From the NCBI GenBank assembly GCA_963788585.1, contig CAWBHA010000004.1:389455-453454 (forward strand): a DNA stretch of 64,000 nt, in the 5' to 3' direction. The notes below the pieces were generated by a model, which saw only the letters and a program-made list of their open reading frames with translations, made no database searches and was not told where the DNA came from. Origin of the DNA: Bog-473 sp963788585. GTDB taxonomy: Bacteria; Actinomycetota; Acidimicrobiia; Acidimicrobiales; RAAP-2. A program made the position numbers and the translations under genes. Below are positions 7,890 through 16,275 of the stretch, one piece after another; the first letter of the stretch is position 1, and each line of letters begins with the position of its first letter.

Positions 7890-9272
7890 TCAGTCGCCGC
7901 CGAGCGCCATGTCGGCGATGGCCAGCGTCTGCCCCGCCGCCACGCCAGGCAGCCAGCGCAGGTCGGCGCCGATCTCGACCACCGATTGCAGCATCCGCTG
8001 GAGGGTGGAGGCCACGGTGACCTCACGCACCGGCTGGGCCAGCACGCCGCCCTCGATCAACAGCCCCTCGGCCCCGACCGAGAAGTCCCCGCTCACCGGG
8101 TTCACGCCCGAGTGCACCCCCGTGATCGACTGCACGAAGAGCCCGTCGCCCACCGTCGCGAGGATCTCGTCGTGGCCCTTCGTGCCGGGGGTGAGCACGA
8201 GGGCACGACAGCCCGCCGAGGGTGTCCCGGCAAACCCACCCCGCACCGCCGACCCGGTCGACACCGTCCCGGCGCGGCGCGCCGAGACGGTGTCGAAGAC
8301 GAACATCCGCAACACCCCGTCGGCGATCAGCACGTTCCGCCGACAGGCCAGGCCCTCGCCGTCGTGTGAGGCCGCGCCGTAGGCGCGGCTGTCGGTCGGG
8401 TCGTCGACCAGCGTGATGCTGGGCGCGGCGACGGTCTCGCCGATGCGCCCGGCGAAGAGAGACCGTCCCTTGACCACCGCCTCGCCCGAGAGCGCCGAGG
8501 CCACCACGCCGAGGAGGGTCGAGGCGACCCGAGGGTCGAAGACCACTGTGCAATGGGCCGAGCGCGCCTTCTGCGCGCCGAGCATGCGCGTGGCCCGCAG
8601 CACCGCGTCGTCCATCGCCTCGTCGGGCACGAGCTCGCCAGGGCCGCGGCCGACGGTGAAACCGCTGCCCGTCTGGGTGTCGGCGCCTTCCCCCGTGATG
8701 GCGTCCACTGACAAAAAGGCATTCGTGCGCCTCCGGTACGACGAGATGCCGGTGGTCGAGGCGAGCGCGACCTCCACCCGGCTGTCCGAGTAGTCGGCCG
8801 AGGAGACCTGGCGCACCCGGGGGTCGGCGGCACGCGTCGCCCGCTCGAGATCGAGCGCGAGCGCCACTTTCTTCTCCATGGGGGTGGCGGCGACGCCGTC
8901 GTCCCAGAGATCGAGCTCGACCGCCGCCACGCCGTCGGGCTCGGCCAGCACGACGTCGGGGTCGGCGGTGGCGAAGCGCGCGTTGTCGCGGGCGTCGGCG
9001 AGCGTGGTGGCGATCACGGCGGGATCGAGGGATCCGGCCCAGGCGAAGCCGACCTGGCTCCCAGCATCGCTGCTGCTGCCGGCGCCGGCGCCGGCGCCGA
9101 CGAGAACGCGGATGCCAACGCCCGAGGAGTCGGCCGACGTGAGCGACTCGACCTCGCCCTCGTAGGCCCGTACCTCGGTGTCGGTGCCGCGGGTGACATA
9201 GACCTCGAGGCCCTCGCCCGCGCGGGCCTGGGCGACCACGGAGCCGGCGAGGGCGCGCAGGTCGTCGTTCAC
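7890..9272 (-). CDS. pmbA: PmbA/TldE subunit of the TldD-TldE metalloprotease
   Basis: 460 residues from GTG 9272, whose GTGA overlaps the tldD stop. N-terminal VYVTRGTDTEVRAYEGEVESL, middle SLDPAVIATTLADARDNA, and C-terminal VRGGFAGTPSAGCRALVL, GVHSGVNPVSGDFSVGA and LIEGG match PmbA/TldE. TldE lacks the zinc site and supports its partner TldD; together they degrade unfolded peptides, and in E. coli they mature microcin B17 and degrade CcdA. The start was fixed by the 4-nt overlap and by where homology begins; the longer upstream frame is the shadow of tldD. Confidence 0.92.
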   Translation of the reverse strand: MNDDLRALAGSVVAQARAGEGLEVYVTRGTDTEVRAYEGEVESLTSADSSGVGIRVLVGAGAGAGSSSDAGSQVGFAWAGSLDPAVIATTLADARDNARFATADPDVVLAEPDGVAAVELDLWDDGVAATPMEKKVALALDLERATRAADPRVRQVSSADYSDSRVEVALASTTGISSYRRRTNAFLSVDAITGEGADTQTGSGFTVGRGPGELVPDEAMDDAVLRATRMLGAQKARSAHCTVVFDPRVASTLLGVVASALSGEAVVKGRSLFAGRIGETVAAPSITLVDDPTDSRAYGAASHDGEGLACRRNVLIADGVLRMFVFDTVSARRAGTVSTGSAVRGGFAGTPSAGCRALVLTPGTKGHDEILATVGDGLFVQSITGVHSGVNPVSGDFSVGAEGLLIEGGVLAQPVREVTVASTLQRMLQSVVEIGADLRWLPGVAAGQTLAIADMALGGD

Positions 9273-10666
9273 GCCGTGCCGCCGAGCGTGACCCCAGTGA
9301 TCCGCAGCGTTGCCTGGCCGCAGCCGACCGGGACGCTCTGGCCGTCCTTGCCGCACGTGCCGGGCGTCATGTCGAAGTCGGTGGCCACCGCGTCGATGCG
9401 ACGCAGGATCTCGGGCCCGTTCCCGATGAGGTTGGCGTCGCGGAGCGGCTCGGTGATGCGGCCGTTCTCGATCAGGTACGCCTCGGTCGTCCCGAACACG
9501 AAGTCGCCCGTGGCGGTGTTGACCTGGCCGCCGCCCAGCTTCTTGATGTAGACGCCGGTCGGGGTCTGGGCGACGATCTCGTCGGGGTCCTCGCTGCCGG
9601 CGAGCAAGTACGTGTTGGTCATCCGGACCATCGGCAGATGTTGGTAGCTCTGGCGGCGCCCGTTGCCCGACGACTTGCGTCCCTCCTTGCGTGCCCGCAG
9701 CCAGTCCCACATGTAGTCGGTCAGGACGCCGTCCTCGATCAAGACGTTGCGCGCCGGCGCGTGCCCCTCGTCGTCCACGGCGAAGTTGCCCCACTCCCCC
9801 GAGACGGTGCCGTCGTCGACGAGGGTGACCAGCGGGCTGGCGACGAGCTCGCCCACCCGTCCGGTGTAGACCGAGGCGTCCTTAACGATGTGGTCCGCTT
9901 CGAGGCCGTGGCCGCAGGCCTCGTGGAACAGGATGCCGCCGCTGCCGCCCGCGAGCACGATCGGCACCTCGCCCGAGGGAGCGGGGCGGGCGGAGAGCTT
10001 GGTCAGGGCACGGACCGCCGCGCGTCGGGCGATGTCCTCGACGCTGTTGCGCTCGAAGATCTCGAAGCCCTCGGTCCGGGCGAGCGACTCGTAGCCCGTC
10101 TGCATGCCGGTATCGCCGTTGGCCACGCAGACGACGTTGAAGCGGGTGCGGATCTGGTCGTCCTGCGCGAAGAGGCCCTCGGAATTCGCGACGAGGAGGT
10201 GGCGCCGGCTGTCGCCGCAGCCCACCTGCACCTGGGTGATGGCGTCGCCGGCGGCGCGGGCAGCCTCGTCCGCGCGGGTGAGGAGCTCGAGCTTGCGCGC
10301 CTTGCCGACGGAATCGGGTGGCGTTCGCTCGCCCGCGCCGTGGTCCGACAGGGGGTCGAGCGCCACCGTGCGCACGCCCTCGCCGCCCCGGCGGGCCACC
10401 GCGGCGGCGGCGCGGGCCGCCGCCAGAAGCCCCGGCTCGCTCAGGTCGGCCGTGTGGGCGAAACCGGTCGTCTCGCCGTCCACGACCCTGATCCCGGCGC
10501 CCCGGGAGCGGCCGGACGACAGTTCCTCGACCTTGCGGTCGTCGAGCATGGCGCTCGCCGTTGCGGCGTCCTCGGCGAACACCTCCGCCATGTCCCCGCC
10601 GCCCGCCAGCGCGGTGGAGAGGACGCGTTCGAGCACGTCAGGTTCGATGAGAGCGGTGTCGGGCAC
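9269..10666 (-). CDS. tldD: TldD catalytic subunit of the TldD-TldE metalloprotease
   Basis: 465 residues from GTG 10666. It carries the TldD zinc motif HEACGH (HExxxH) inside GGILFHEACGHGLEADH, about 255 residues in, preceded by VPIVLAGGSGG and followed by TLVDDGTVSGEWGNFAVDDE. The C-terminus has GQVNTATGDFVFGTTEAY and PGTCGKDGQSVPVGCGQ with the conserved cysteines. Length agrees with the family (about 480). It is co-transcribed with pmbA through a 4-nt overlap. Only 18 bp separate its start from the divergent thioesterase start, so the shared promoter region is extremely compact. No bacteriocin or thiazole/oxazole-modified peptide precursor is visible nearby. Confidence 0.92.
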   Translation of the reverse strand: MPDTALIEPDVLERVLSTALAGGGDMAEVFAEDAATASAMLDDRKVEELSSGRSRGAGIRVVDGETTGFAHTADLSEPGLLAAARAAAAVARRGGEGVRTVALDPLSDHGAGERTPPDSVGKARKLELLTRADEAARAAGDAITQVQVGCGDSRRHLLVANSEGLFAQDDQIRTRFNVVCVANGDTGMQTGYESLARTEGFEIFERNSVEDIARRAAVRALTKLSARPAPSGEVPIVLAGGSGGILFHEACGHGLEADHIVKDASVYTGRVGELVASPLVTLVDDGTVSGEWGNFAVDDEGHAPARNVLIEDGVLTDYMWDWLRARKEGRKSSGNGRRQSYQHLPMVRMTNTYLLAGSEDPDEIVAQTPTGVYIKKLGGGQVNTATGDFVFGTTEAYLIENGRITEPLRDANLIGNGPEILRRIDAVATDFDMTPGTCGKDGQSVPVGCGQATLRITGVTLGGTA

Positions 10667-10684
10667 GGCGGTATCGTAATCGTC

Positions 10685-11128
10685 GTGCCCGAAGATCAAG
10701 CCTCCCTGGACACCGCGGCGGGGCACGGGCCACACGCGGGGCTCAGCGCACAGCTCGAGCTCACCGTCGTCGACGGGGACACGGCGGAGCACTTCCGCAC
10801 GGGCGATGTTCCCGTGTTGGCGACGCCGCGCCTCATCGCCCTCTGCGAGGAAGCCACCTGCCGGGCGACGGACGGGCACCTCAGCGCCGCGCAGTCGAGC
10901 GTGGCGACCCGGGTCCAGTTCGACCACCTGGCGCCCGTCGCCATCGGATCGATCGTGCTCGCCGAGGCAACGCTCGTGAAGGTGGAGGGCCGGCGCCTCA
11001 CCTTCACCGTGTCGGCGGCGCGCCTCGAGGGCGACGGCGGTGGCCTGGTCGGCGCCGGCCGGGTGACCCGGGTCGTCGTCGACCGGGCAGCGTTCCTGGC
11101 CAAGGCGGGCGCGACGGACGGGCCCTGA
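10685..11128 (+). CDS. Hotdog-fold thioesterase, fluoroacetyl-CoA thioesterase (FlK)-like
   Basis: 147 residues from GTG 10685. The pattern VLATPRLIALCEEATCRA, then SSVATRVQFDHLAPVAIGS and EGRRLTFTVSA matches the FlK-type thioesterase-like family, including the conserved Glu of the central helix and the His following the second strand. Such proteins hydrolyse short acyl-CoA thioesters; true fluoroacetate specificity is unlikely and not implied. The start was set by the divergent tldD and by the first family-like residues. Larger in-frame extensions upstream are antisense to tldD and rejected. Confidence 0.8.
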   Translation: MPEDQASLDTAAGHGPHAGLSAQLELTVVDGDTAEHFRTGDVPVLATPRLIALCEEATCRATDGHLSAAQSSVATRVQFDHLAPVAIGSIVLAEATLVKVEGRRLTFTVSAARLEGDGGGLVGAGRVTRVVVDRAAFLAKAGATDGP

Positions 11129-11184
11129 GCACGACCCCGGCTCCCGCTGTCACCGGGCGTCGGCTCCTGGCCGGGGCGGGTCCC

Positions 11185-12321
11185 GTGGTCGCCGCCTTCG
11201 CGACCTTCGGGTTCTTCTGGGGCAGCTGGGCGGTGATGCTCTTCAACATCCAGCACGCCTTCGGGCTCGACGACGCGCAGCTAGGACTGCTGCTCGCGGT
11301 GGCCATCGCCGTGGCGGGCGCATCGAGCGCGGTCATGGCTCACTTCTGCGACCGGGTGGGGGCGCGGCGCCTGCTGTGGATCGCGCTCCTCGCCTGGGCC
11401 GTCCTGCTGTGCGTCCTGGCGCTCATGCACGAGAAGTGGGCCTTCGCCGCGGCGCTGGTCCTGACCGAGGTGGCCGGCGGCGCCATCGACACCGCCATGA
11501 ACGCCGAGGCCTCGCACCGTCTCGTCGACCACCCCTCGGTGCTGGTGCGGCTGCACGCCCTCTTCAACGCGGGCGCCCTGACCGGTGCCGCAGCGGCCGC
11601 GGTGGTCATCCACGCCGGCGTGTCCTGGCGCTGGATGTGGCCGGCCATCGCCGTCGTGGCCCTGGCGGTCGGGGTGTGGGCCGCCGCCACCGATTCCGGC
11701 GCCCCGATGGCGGCGGCCTCGACCGGGTCGTCACACCCCTTGCGACGGCTGCGCCGCGACGGGCTGCTCGTGTTGCTGGCCGTGTTCGCGCTGGCCGAGA
11801 TCACCGAGGGGGGCGTCGACACCTGGGGCGTCCTGTACCTGCGGAACCACCTCGCGACGGGCGTGCTGCTCGGGGCCGGCGCCTACGTGGTCGGGCAGGC
11901 CGTGGCGGCGACCACCCGGGGGGCCGGCGGGCCGGTACTCGGGCGGCTGGGCAGCCGGCGGGCGCTGGTCATCGGCGGGTGCGTGGCCGGCGCCGGCATC
12001 CTGCTCGAGTCACTGACGTCGCTGTCGGGCCTCGCCGCGGTCGGGCTGGCGCTCGGGGCGGGAGGCGCGTCGCTGTTCTGGCCGCTCGTCATGAACACGG
12101 TGAGCCGGCAGGCGAGCCAGGTGGTGAGCGCGGTTGGGGCTTTCACCGCGGCCGGCTACGTCGGTTGGGTGGCTGCGGCGCCCATCGTCGGTTGGGTCTC
12201 GCAGAGCCTCGGACCGGCCCGGGGCCTCCAGATCCTCGCGTTGGCGGCATTCGGGGTGGCTGGGTGCACCCTCCTCAGCCGGCCGACAAGCGGCCGGCCC
12301 CGCAGAGGGGTGACGGAGTAG
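11185..12321 (+). CDS. Major facilitator superfamily transporter
   Basis: 378 residues with about 12 hydrophobic helices. The loop after helix 2 reads CDRVGARRLLW, the usual MFS signature region, and AASHRL and RLGSRRALVIGG follow in the second half. GTG 11185 starts directly at helix 1 (AAFATFGFFWGSWAVMLF); an in-frame CTG at 11125 overlapping the thioesterase stop would add a 20-residue cytoplasmic tail and could be the true start. The substrate cannot be told. The thioesterase, this gene and dxs all read rightwards. Confidence 0.85.
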   Translation: MVAAFATFGFFWGSWAVMLFNIQHAFGLDDAQLGLLLAVAIAVAGASSAVMAHFCDRVGARRLLWIALLAWAVLLCVLALMHEKWAFAAALVLTEVAGGAIDTAMNAEASHRLVDHPSVLVRLHALFNAGALTGAAAAAVVIHAGVSWRWMWPAIAVVALAVGVWAAATDSGAPMAAASTGSSHPLRRLRRDGLLVLLAVFALAEITEGGVDTWGVLYLRNHLATGVLLGAGAYVVGQAVAATTRGAGGPVLGRLGSRRALVIGGCVAGAGILLESLTSLSGLAAVGLALGAGGASLFWPLVMNTVSRQASQVVSAVGAFTAAGYVGWVAAAPIVGWVSQSLGPARGLQILALAAFGVAGCTLLSRPTSGRPRRGVTE

Positions 12322-12336
12322 CGTGGTGCGACCGCC

Positions 12337-14337
12337 ATGATCCTGCAGAGCATCGAGACGCCCGCCGACGTCAAGGGCCTGAACTACGAGGAACTCGACG
12401 AGCTGTGCTCGGAGATCCGGGGCTTCATCGTCGACACGGTGACCACGACCGGCGGGCACCTGGGCTCGAACCTGGGTGCAGTGGAGCTGACGCTGGCGCT
12501 GCACCGGGTCTTCGACTCGCCGCGCGACGTCATCCTCTGGGACACGGGGCACCAGGCCTACGTGCACAAGCTGCTGACGGGCCGGCGCTACGGCTTCAAG
12601 ACGCTGAAGCAGGCCGGCGGGATGAGCGGGTATCCCAACCGGTCGGAATCGGAGCACGACTGGATCGAGAACAGCCACGCGTCGACGGCCCTGTCCTACG
12701 CGCACGGCATCGCCTCGGGTTTCGCACTGCGTGAGGTCGGGGCCGACCGCCGGGTGGTGGCGGTCGTCGGCGACGGGGCGCTGACGGGCGGCATGGCCTA
12801 CGAGGCACTGAACAATCTCGGGCACTCGCGGCGCCGGGTGGTGATCGTCCTCAACGACAACGGCCGGTCCTACGCGCCCACCGTCTCCCAGTTGTCGCAG
12901 TCGCTGACCACCTTGCGGCTGAACCCGACCTATACGGCCGCCCGGGAACGCCTGCGCCTGCGGCTGCGAGAGCTGCCGGCCTTCGGCGAGCTGGCCTACT
13001 CAAGCGTGCACTCGTTGACGCAGGCGCTGCGGGAGATGGTGGCTCCGCACACGTTCTTCGAGGCCTTGGGGGTGCGCTACGCCGGGCCGATCGACGGTCA
13101 CGACATCGAGCACATGGAGCAGGCCTTCACGCACGCCGCCGAGTGGGACGGCCCCATCGTGGTGCACGTCCTCACGCAGAAGGGGCGGGGGTACGCGCCG
13201 GCCGAGGAGGACGACATCCAGCGCTTGCACGACGTGAAGGCGTCCAAGGCGTCCGTCGGCGACAACGCGAATGCGATCGGCAGCTCGGCCGGGCTGGCCG
13301 TCGGAGGGTCAGCCGGGTCCGACAGCGGTGGCGTGGCGTCGGCGGGATCGGCGGCCGCGTCCGACGACCTGCCCCAACGGGCCGCGACGTATACGGAGGC
13401 CTTCTCCCGTGCGCTGCTGGCAATCGCGGAGGAGGACCCGCGGGTGGTGGCGCTGACGGCGGCCATGCCGGGGCCCACGGGGCTGCTGGCCTTCCAGGCC
13501 CGCTACCCGGACCGCTTCTTCGATGTCGGCATCGCCGAGCAGCACGAGGTGACGGCGGCGGCGGGCATGGCCATGGCCGGGCTGCGGCCGGTCGTCGCGG
13601 TCTACTCGACCTTCTTGTCCCGCGCCTATGACCAGACGAACCTCGACGTCGGGCTGCACGGCTGCCCGGTCGTCTTCGTGCTCGACCGGGCTGGCATCAC
13701 CGGGGACGACGGACCCAGTCACCATGGGGTCCTGGACATGGCGCTGGCGCTCTCGGTCCCTGGAATGACGGTCTTCGCACCGTCCTCGGCCGAGGACGTC
13801 GAGCCGATGCTCCGGGCGGCTCTGGCCCTCCAGGGGCCTTCGACGATCCGGGTGCCCAAGACAGCACCGCGTCACGTGGCGCCCGACGAAGTCGGTGCCG
13901 GGCTGACGGCCCGCCGCCTGCGCGACGGCGACGGGTCCGTCTGCCTGCTCGGGGTCGGGAAGATGGTGGCCGCATGCCTGGCAGCGGCCGAGGAGCTTGC
14001 GCTTGAAGGTGTCGACGCGACGGTGTGGGACGTGCGTGTGGTGTCGCCGCCCGACCCGGCGATGCTGGGGGATGCAGCGCAACACCAACTCGTGGTGACG
14101 GCGGAGGACGGAGTGCGCTTCGGGGGCGCCGGCGCGTTCCTCGTCGACGCGATGGGGACACAGGTGCAGTCCGGCCGCCTGCGCGGTCCGGCGACCCTGA
14201 ACCTCGGGGTTCCCCGGGAGTACCTGGCGCAGGGCAGGGCCGACGACATCCTGGCCAACCTGGGCCTCGACGGGGCCGGCATCGCCGACAGCGTGCGGCG
14301 GGTGACGCTCGAGATGGTGACCGAACCGCCGCACTGA
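12337..14337 (+). CDS. dxs: 1-deoxy-D-xylulose-5-phosphate synthase
   Basis: 666 residues. DXS condenses pyruvate and glyceraldehyde 3-phosphate using thiamine diphosphate, the first step of the MEP isoprenoid pathway. The thiamine-binding GDGALTGGMAYEALNN is at about residues 145-160 with LNDNGRSYAPT after it, the HLGSNLG of domain I at about 41-47, and the catalytic-glutamate segment GIAEQHEV at about 398-405. Residues 302-347 form a low-complexity Ser/Gly/Ala linker between domains I and II, longer than usual. It starts 15 nt after the MFS gene. No other isoprenoid gene is adjacent. Confidence 0.95.
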   Translation: MILQSIETPADVKGLNYEELDELCSEIRGFIVDTVTTTGGHLGSNLGAVELTLALHRVFDSPRDVILWDTGHQAYVHKLLTGRRYGFKTLKQAGGMSGYPNRSESEHDWIENSHASTALSYAHGIASGFALREVGADRRVVAVVGDGALTGGMAYEALNNLGHSRRRVVIVLNDNGRSYAPTVSQLSQSLTTLRLNPTYTAARERLRLRLRELPAFGELAYSSVHSLTQALREMVAPHTFFEALGVRYAGPIDGHDIEHMEQAFTHAAEWDGPIVVHVLTQKGRGYAPAEEDDIQRLHDVKASKASVGDNANAIGSSAGLAVGGSAGSDSGGVASAGSAAASDDLPQRAATYTEAFSRALLAIAEEDPRVVALTAAMPGPTGLLAFQARYPDRFFDVGIAEQHEVTAAAGMAMAGLRPVVAVYSTFLSRAYDQTNLDVGLHGCPVVFVLDRAGITGDDGPSHHGVLDMALALSVPGMTVFAPSSAEDVEPMLRAALALQGPSTIRVPKTAPRHVAPDEVGAGLTARRLRDGDGSVCLLGVGKMVAACLAAAEELALEGVDATVWDVRVVSPPDPAMLGDAAQHQLVVTAEDGVRFGGAGAFLVDAMGTQVQSGRLRGPATLNLGVPREYLAQGRADDILANLGLDGAGIADSVRRVTLEMVTEPPH

Positions 14338-14375
14338 CCGGCTGCGCACGCGGTGACGGCCAGGACGTTTGTGGG

Positions 14376-15119
14376 TCAGGCCAGATTGGCGCCGTTCTGT
14401 CGCACGAAGTCGTTGACCGCGTAATACGCCTCGATCGACTCCCCGGCGTCGCCCCAAAAGCCTTCCTGGACGTCGTGGGCCATCTCGCCCTTGCCGACGT
14501 AATGGTTGTTGACGTCGGTGATCTCGAGTTCACCGCGGCCGGACGGGACGAGGTCGCCGATGATGTCGAAGACACCCGCCTCGTAGCAGTAGATGCCGGT
14601 CACGCAGTACTCGGACGCCGGCGTCTCCGGTTTCTCCTCGATGTGGACGACCTTGCCGTTCTCGCCGAACACGGGGACACCGAGGTGTCGCAGGTGCTCA
14701 GGCTCGGGCACCCGCGAGAGAAGGATGCGTGCCCCGCTCGGGTCCGCGCAGAAGGCGTCGACCATGGGCCTGATGGAGCGCTCGACGATGTTGTCGGCCA
14801 GCATCACCAGCACGGGGCCGCCGTCTGCGAAATGGGCGGCGAGACCGAGGGCCTCCGCGATCCCGCCAGCCTTCTCCTGGTAGGCGTACGACAGCTGATT
14901 GATGCCGTACTCGTGGCCGTTCCCGAGAAGCCGCAAGAACTCGCCGGCGTGCGTGCCGCCGGTGACCAACATGATCTCGTCGATGCCGCTCGAGACGACC
15001 GCCTCGATGGACCAAGCGATCATCGGCCGGTCGTAGATCGGCAACAGGTGCTTGTTGGTGATGCGGGTCAGGGGGTAGAGGCGAGATCCAGTCCCGCCAG
15101 CCAGGATCACACCCTTCAC
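14376..15119 (-). CDS. RmlA-like sugar-1-phosphate nucleotidyltransferase
   Basis: 247 residues, opening with MKGVILAGGTGSRLYPLT, the nucleotide-binding motif of glucose-1-phosphate thymidylyltransferases, followed by NKHLLPIYDRPMI, QEKAGGIAEAL, VMLADNI and VHIEEKPETPAS. It would activate a hexose-1-phosphate with dTTP or UTP in the cytoplasm. It is shorter than RmlA (about 290) because the C-terminal allosteric extension is absent, as in the short family members found in antibiotic and surface-glycan clusters. No other rml gene is near. It lies 42 nt downstream of the adh gene, at the end of the steroid run. Confidence 0.88.
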   Translation of the reverse strand: MKGVILAGGTGSRLYPLTRITNKHLLPIYDRPMIAWSIEAVVSSGIDEIMLVTGGTHAGEFLRLLGNGHEYGINQLSYAYQEKAGGIAEALGLAAHFADGGPVLVMLADNIVERSIRPMVDAFCADPSGARILLSRVPEPEHLRHLGVPVFGENGKVVHIEEKPETPASEYCVTGIYCYEAGVFDIIGDLVPSGRGELEITDVNNHYVGKGEMAHDVQEGFWGDAGESIEAYYAVNDFVRQNGANLA

Positions 15120-15161
15120 GGCCGCGCTCCCGCTTCGGACACCGTTTGCATGGCGTGCTTT

Positions 15162-16272
15162 CTAGTCGAAGGTGAGGACGCCGCGCGCGACGCGCCCGGC
15201 GTGCATCTCGTCGACGACCTCTCCGAAACGGTCGAGCGGACAGCGTGAGCGACACCAGCTCGTCCAGCATGAGCAGTCCCGCTTGATAGAGGTCGACCAT
15301 GAGCGGGATGTCGTGATGCGGCCGGGCCGACCCGTAGCGGCATCCGAGCAGGCCCCGGTCCACATAGGCCAGTGCGTTGATGTCGACCGAGACCTCGGTC
15401 CCCCGGGGCGGGATCCCGATGGCTACCGCGTTGCCGGCCCAGTCGAGGCAGTCGAGCGCGCTCCTGAGCACGGCAGGGTGTCCGACACAATCGAAAGCCC
15501 AGGTGACGCCGCCGAGGGCGAAGAGGGCACCGGCCGCCGACTCCTTGTCGGCCGGAAGGAGCTTCCGGATGGCGGCCGCGGCATCCGTCGCGCTGGCGTC
15601 GACGAAGTGCGTCGCGCCGAACTGGCGACCCAACTCCTCCTTGGCTGCGACGGTGTCGACGGCGACGATACGGGTCGCCCCCGCGATGCGCAGTCCCTGG
15701 ATCACGTTGAGGCCGACACCACCCACACCGAAGACGGCTGCCGTGTCGCCCGGGCGGACTTTGGCGCGGTTCAGAACCGCCCCGACTCCGGTCAGGACGC
15801 CGCAACCGATGAGACAGGCCGAGGAAAGCGGAACCTCCTTGGGGATCTTCACCGCCTGCACCTCGCTCACGACCGTCATCTCCGAGAAGACCGAGGCGGC
15901 GGCGAAGTTGGAGGCGGGCTCACCTTTGAAGGTGAACGGCGTCGAGATGTTGCCGAGCGAGCTCCTGCACCAGGTCGGGTGGCCCGTACTGCAGGCGCGG
16001 CAGGCCCCGCAAGAGGCCAGGGTCGCGATCACCACGTGGTCACCGGGCTGCACCGAGCGGACGGCGTCGCCCACCGCCTCCACGACGCCTGCTCCCTCGT
16101 GGCCCAGCACGGCGGGCGCGGGGAACGGGATCGTCCCGTCGATCACGGACAGGTCGGAGTGGCACACGCCGGCCGCCTCGATACGCACCTGGACCTCGTT
16201 CGGCCCCGGACCGCGTACCTCGAGGGCGTCGGTGACCTCCACCCCCTCGCCGGTGTACACGATGCCTCGCAT
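15162..16272 (-). CDS. Zinc-dependent alcohol dehydrogenase (MDR superfamily), interrupted by a +1 frameshift
   Basis: About 370 residues when the break is repaired. The catalytic zinc ligands lie in GVCHSD, GHEGAGVVE and CLIGCGVLTG, the structural zinc cysteines in CGACRACSTGHPTWC, and the NAD-binding VFGVGGVGLNVI follows. It resembles class III-like and NDMA-type dehydrogenases. The frame from ATG 16272 stays good up to LMLDELVSLT; the expected ending PLDRFGEVVDEMHAGR continues one base over and stops at TAG 15162, so one extra base sits near 15243-15250. Either an assembly insertion or a real C-terminal mutation explains this. It starts 3 nt after the fadD3 stop, so it belongs to the steroid operon. 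Confidence 0.82.
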
Positions 16273-16275
16273 TTG

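Noticed and set aside
9273..9794. N-terminal extension of pmbA by 170 residues
   Set aside because: The extension is antisense-like shadow of tldD; homology begins at GTG 9272, which overlaps the tldD stop as GTGA.
9269..10666. TldD/PmbA as part of a RiPP or microcin cluster
   Set aside because: No precursor-like peptide, cyclodehydratase or transporter typical of such clusters is adjacent; the pair is widespread as a housekeeping protease.
14698..15161. Long C-terminal extension of the alcohol dehydrogenase into the nucleotidyltransferase region
   Set aside because: The extension is Arg-rich and out of frame with the family; the true ending is one base over and stops at 15162.
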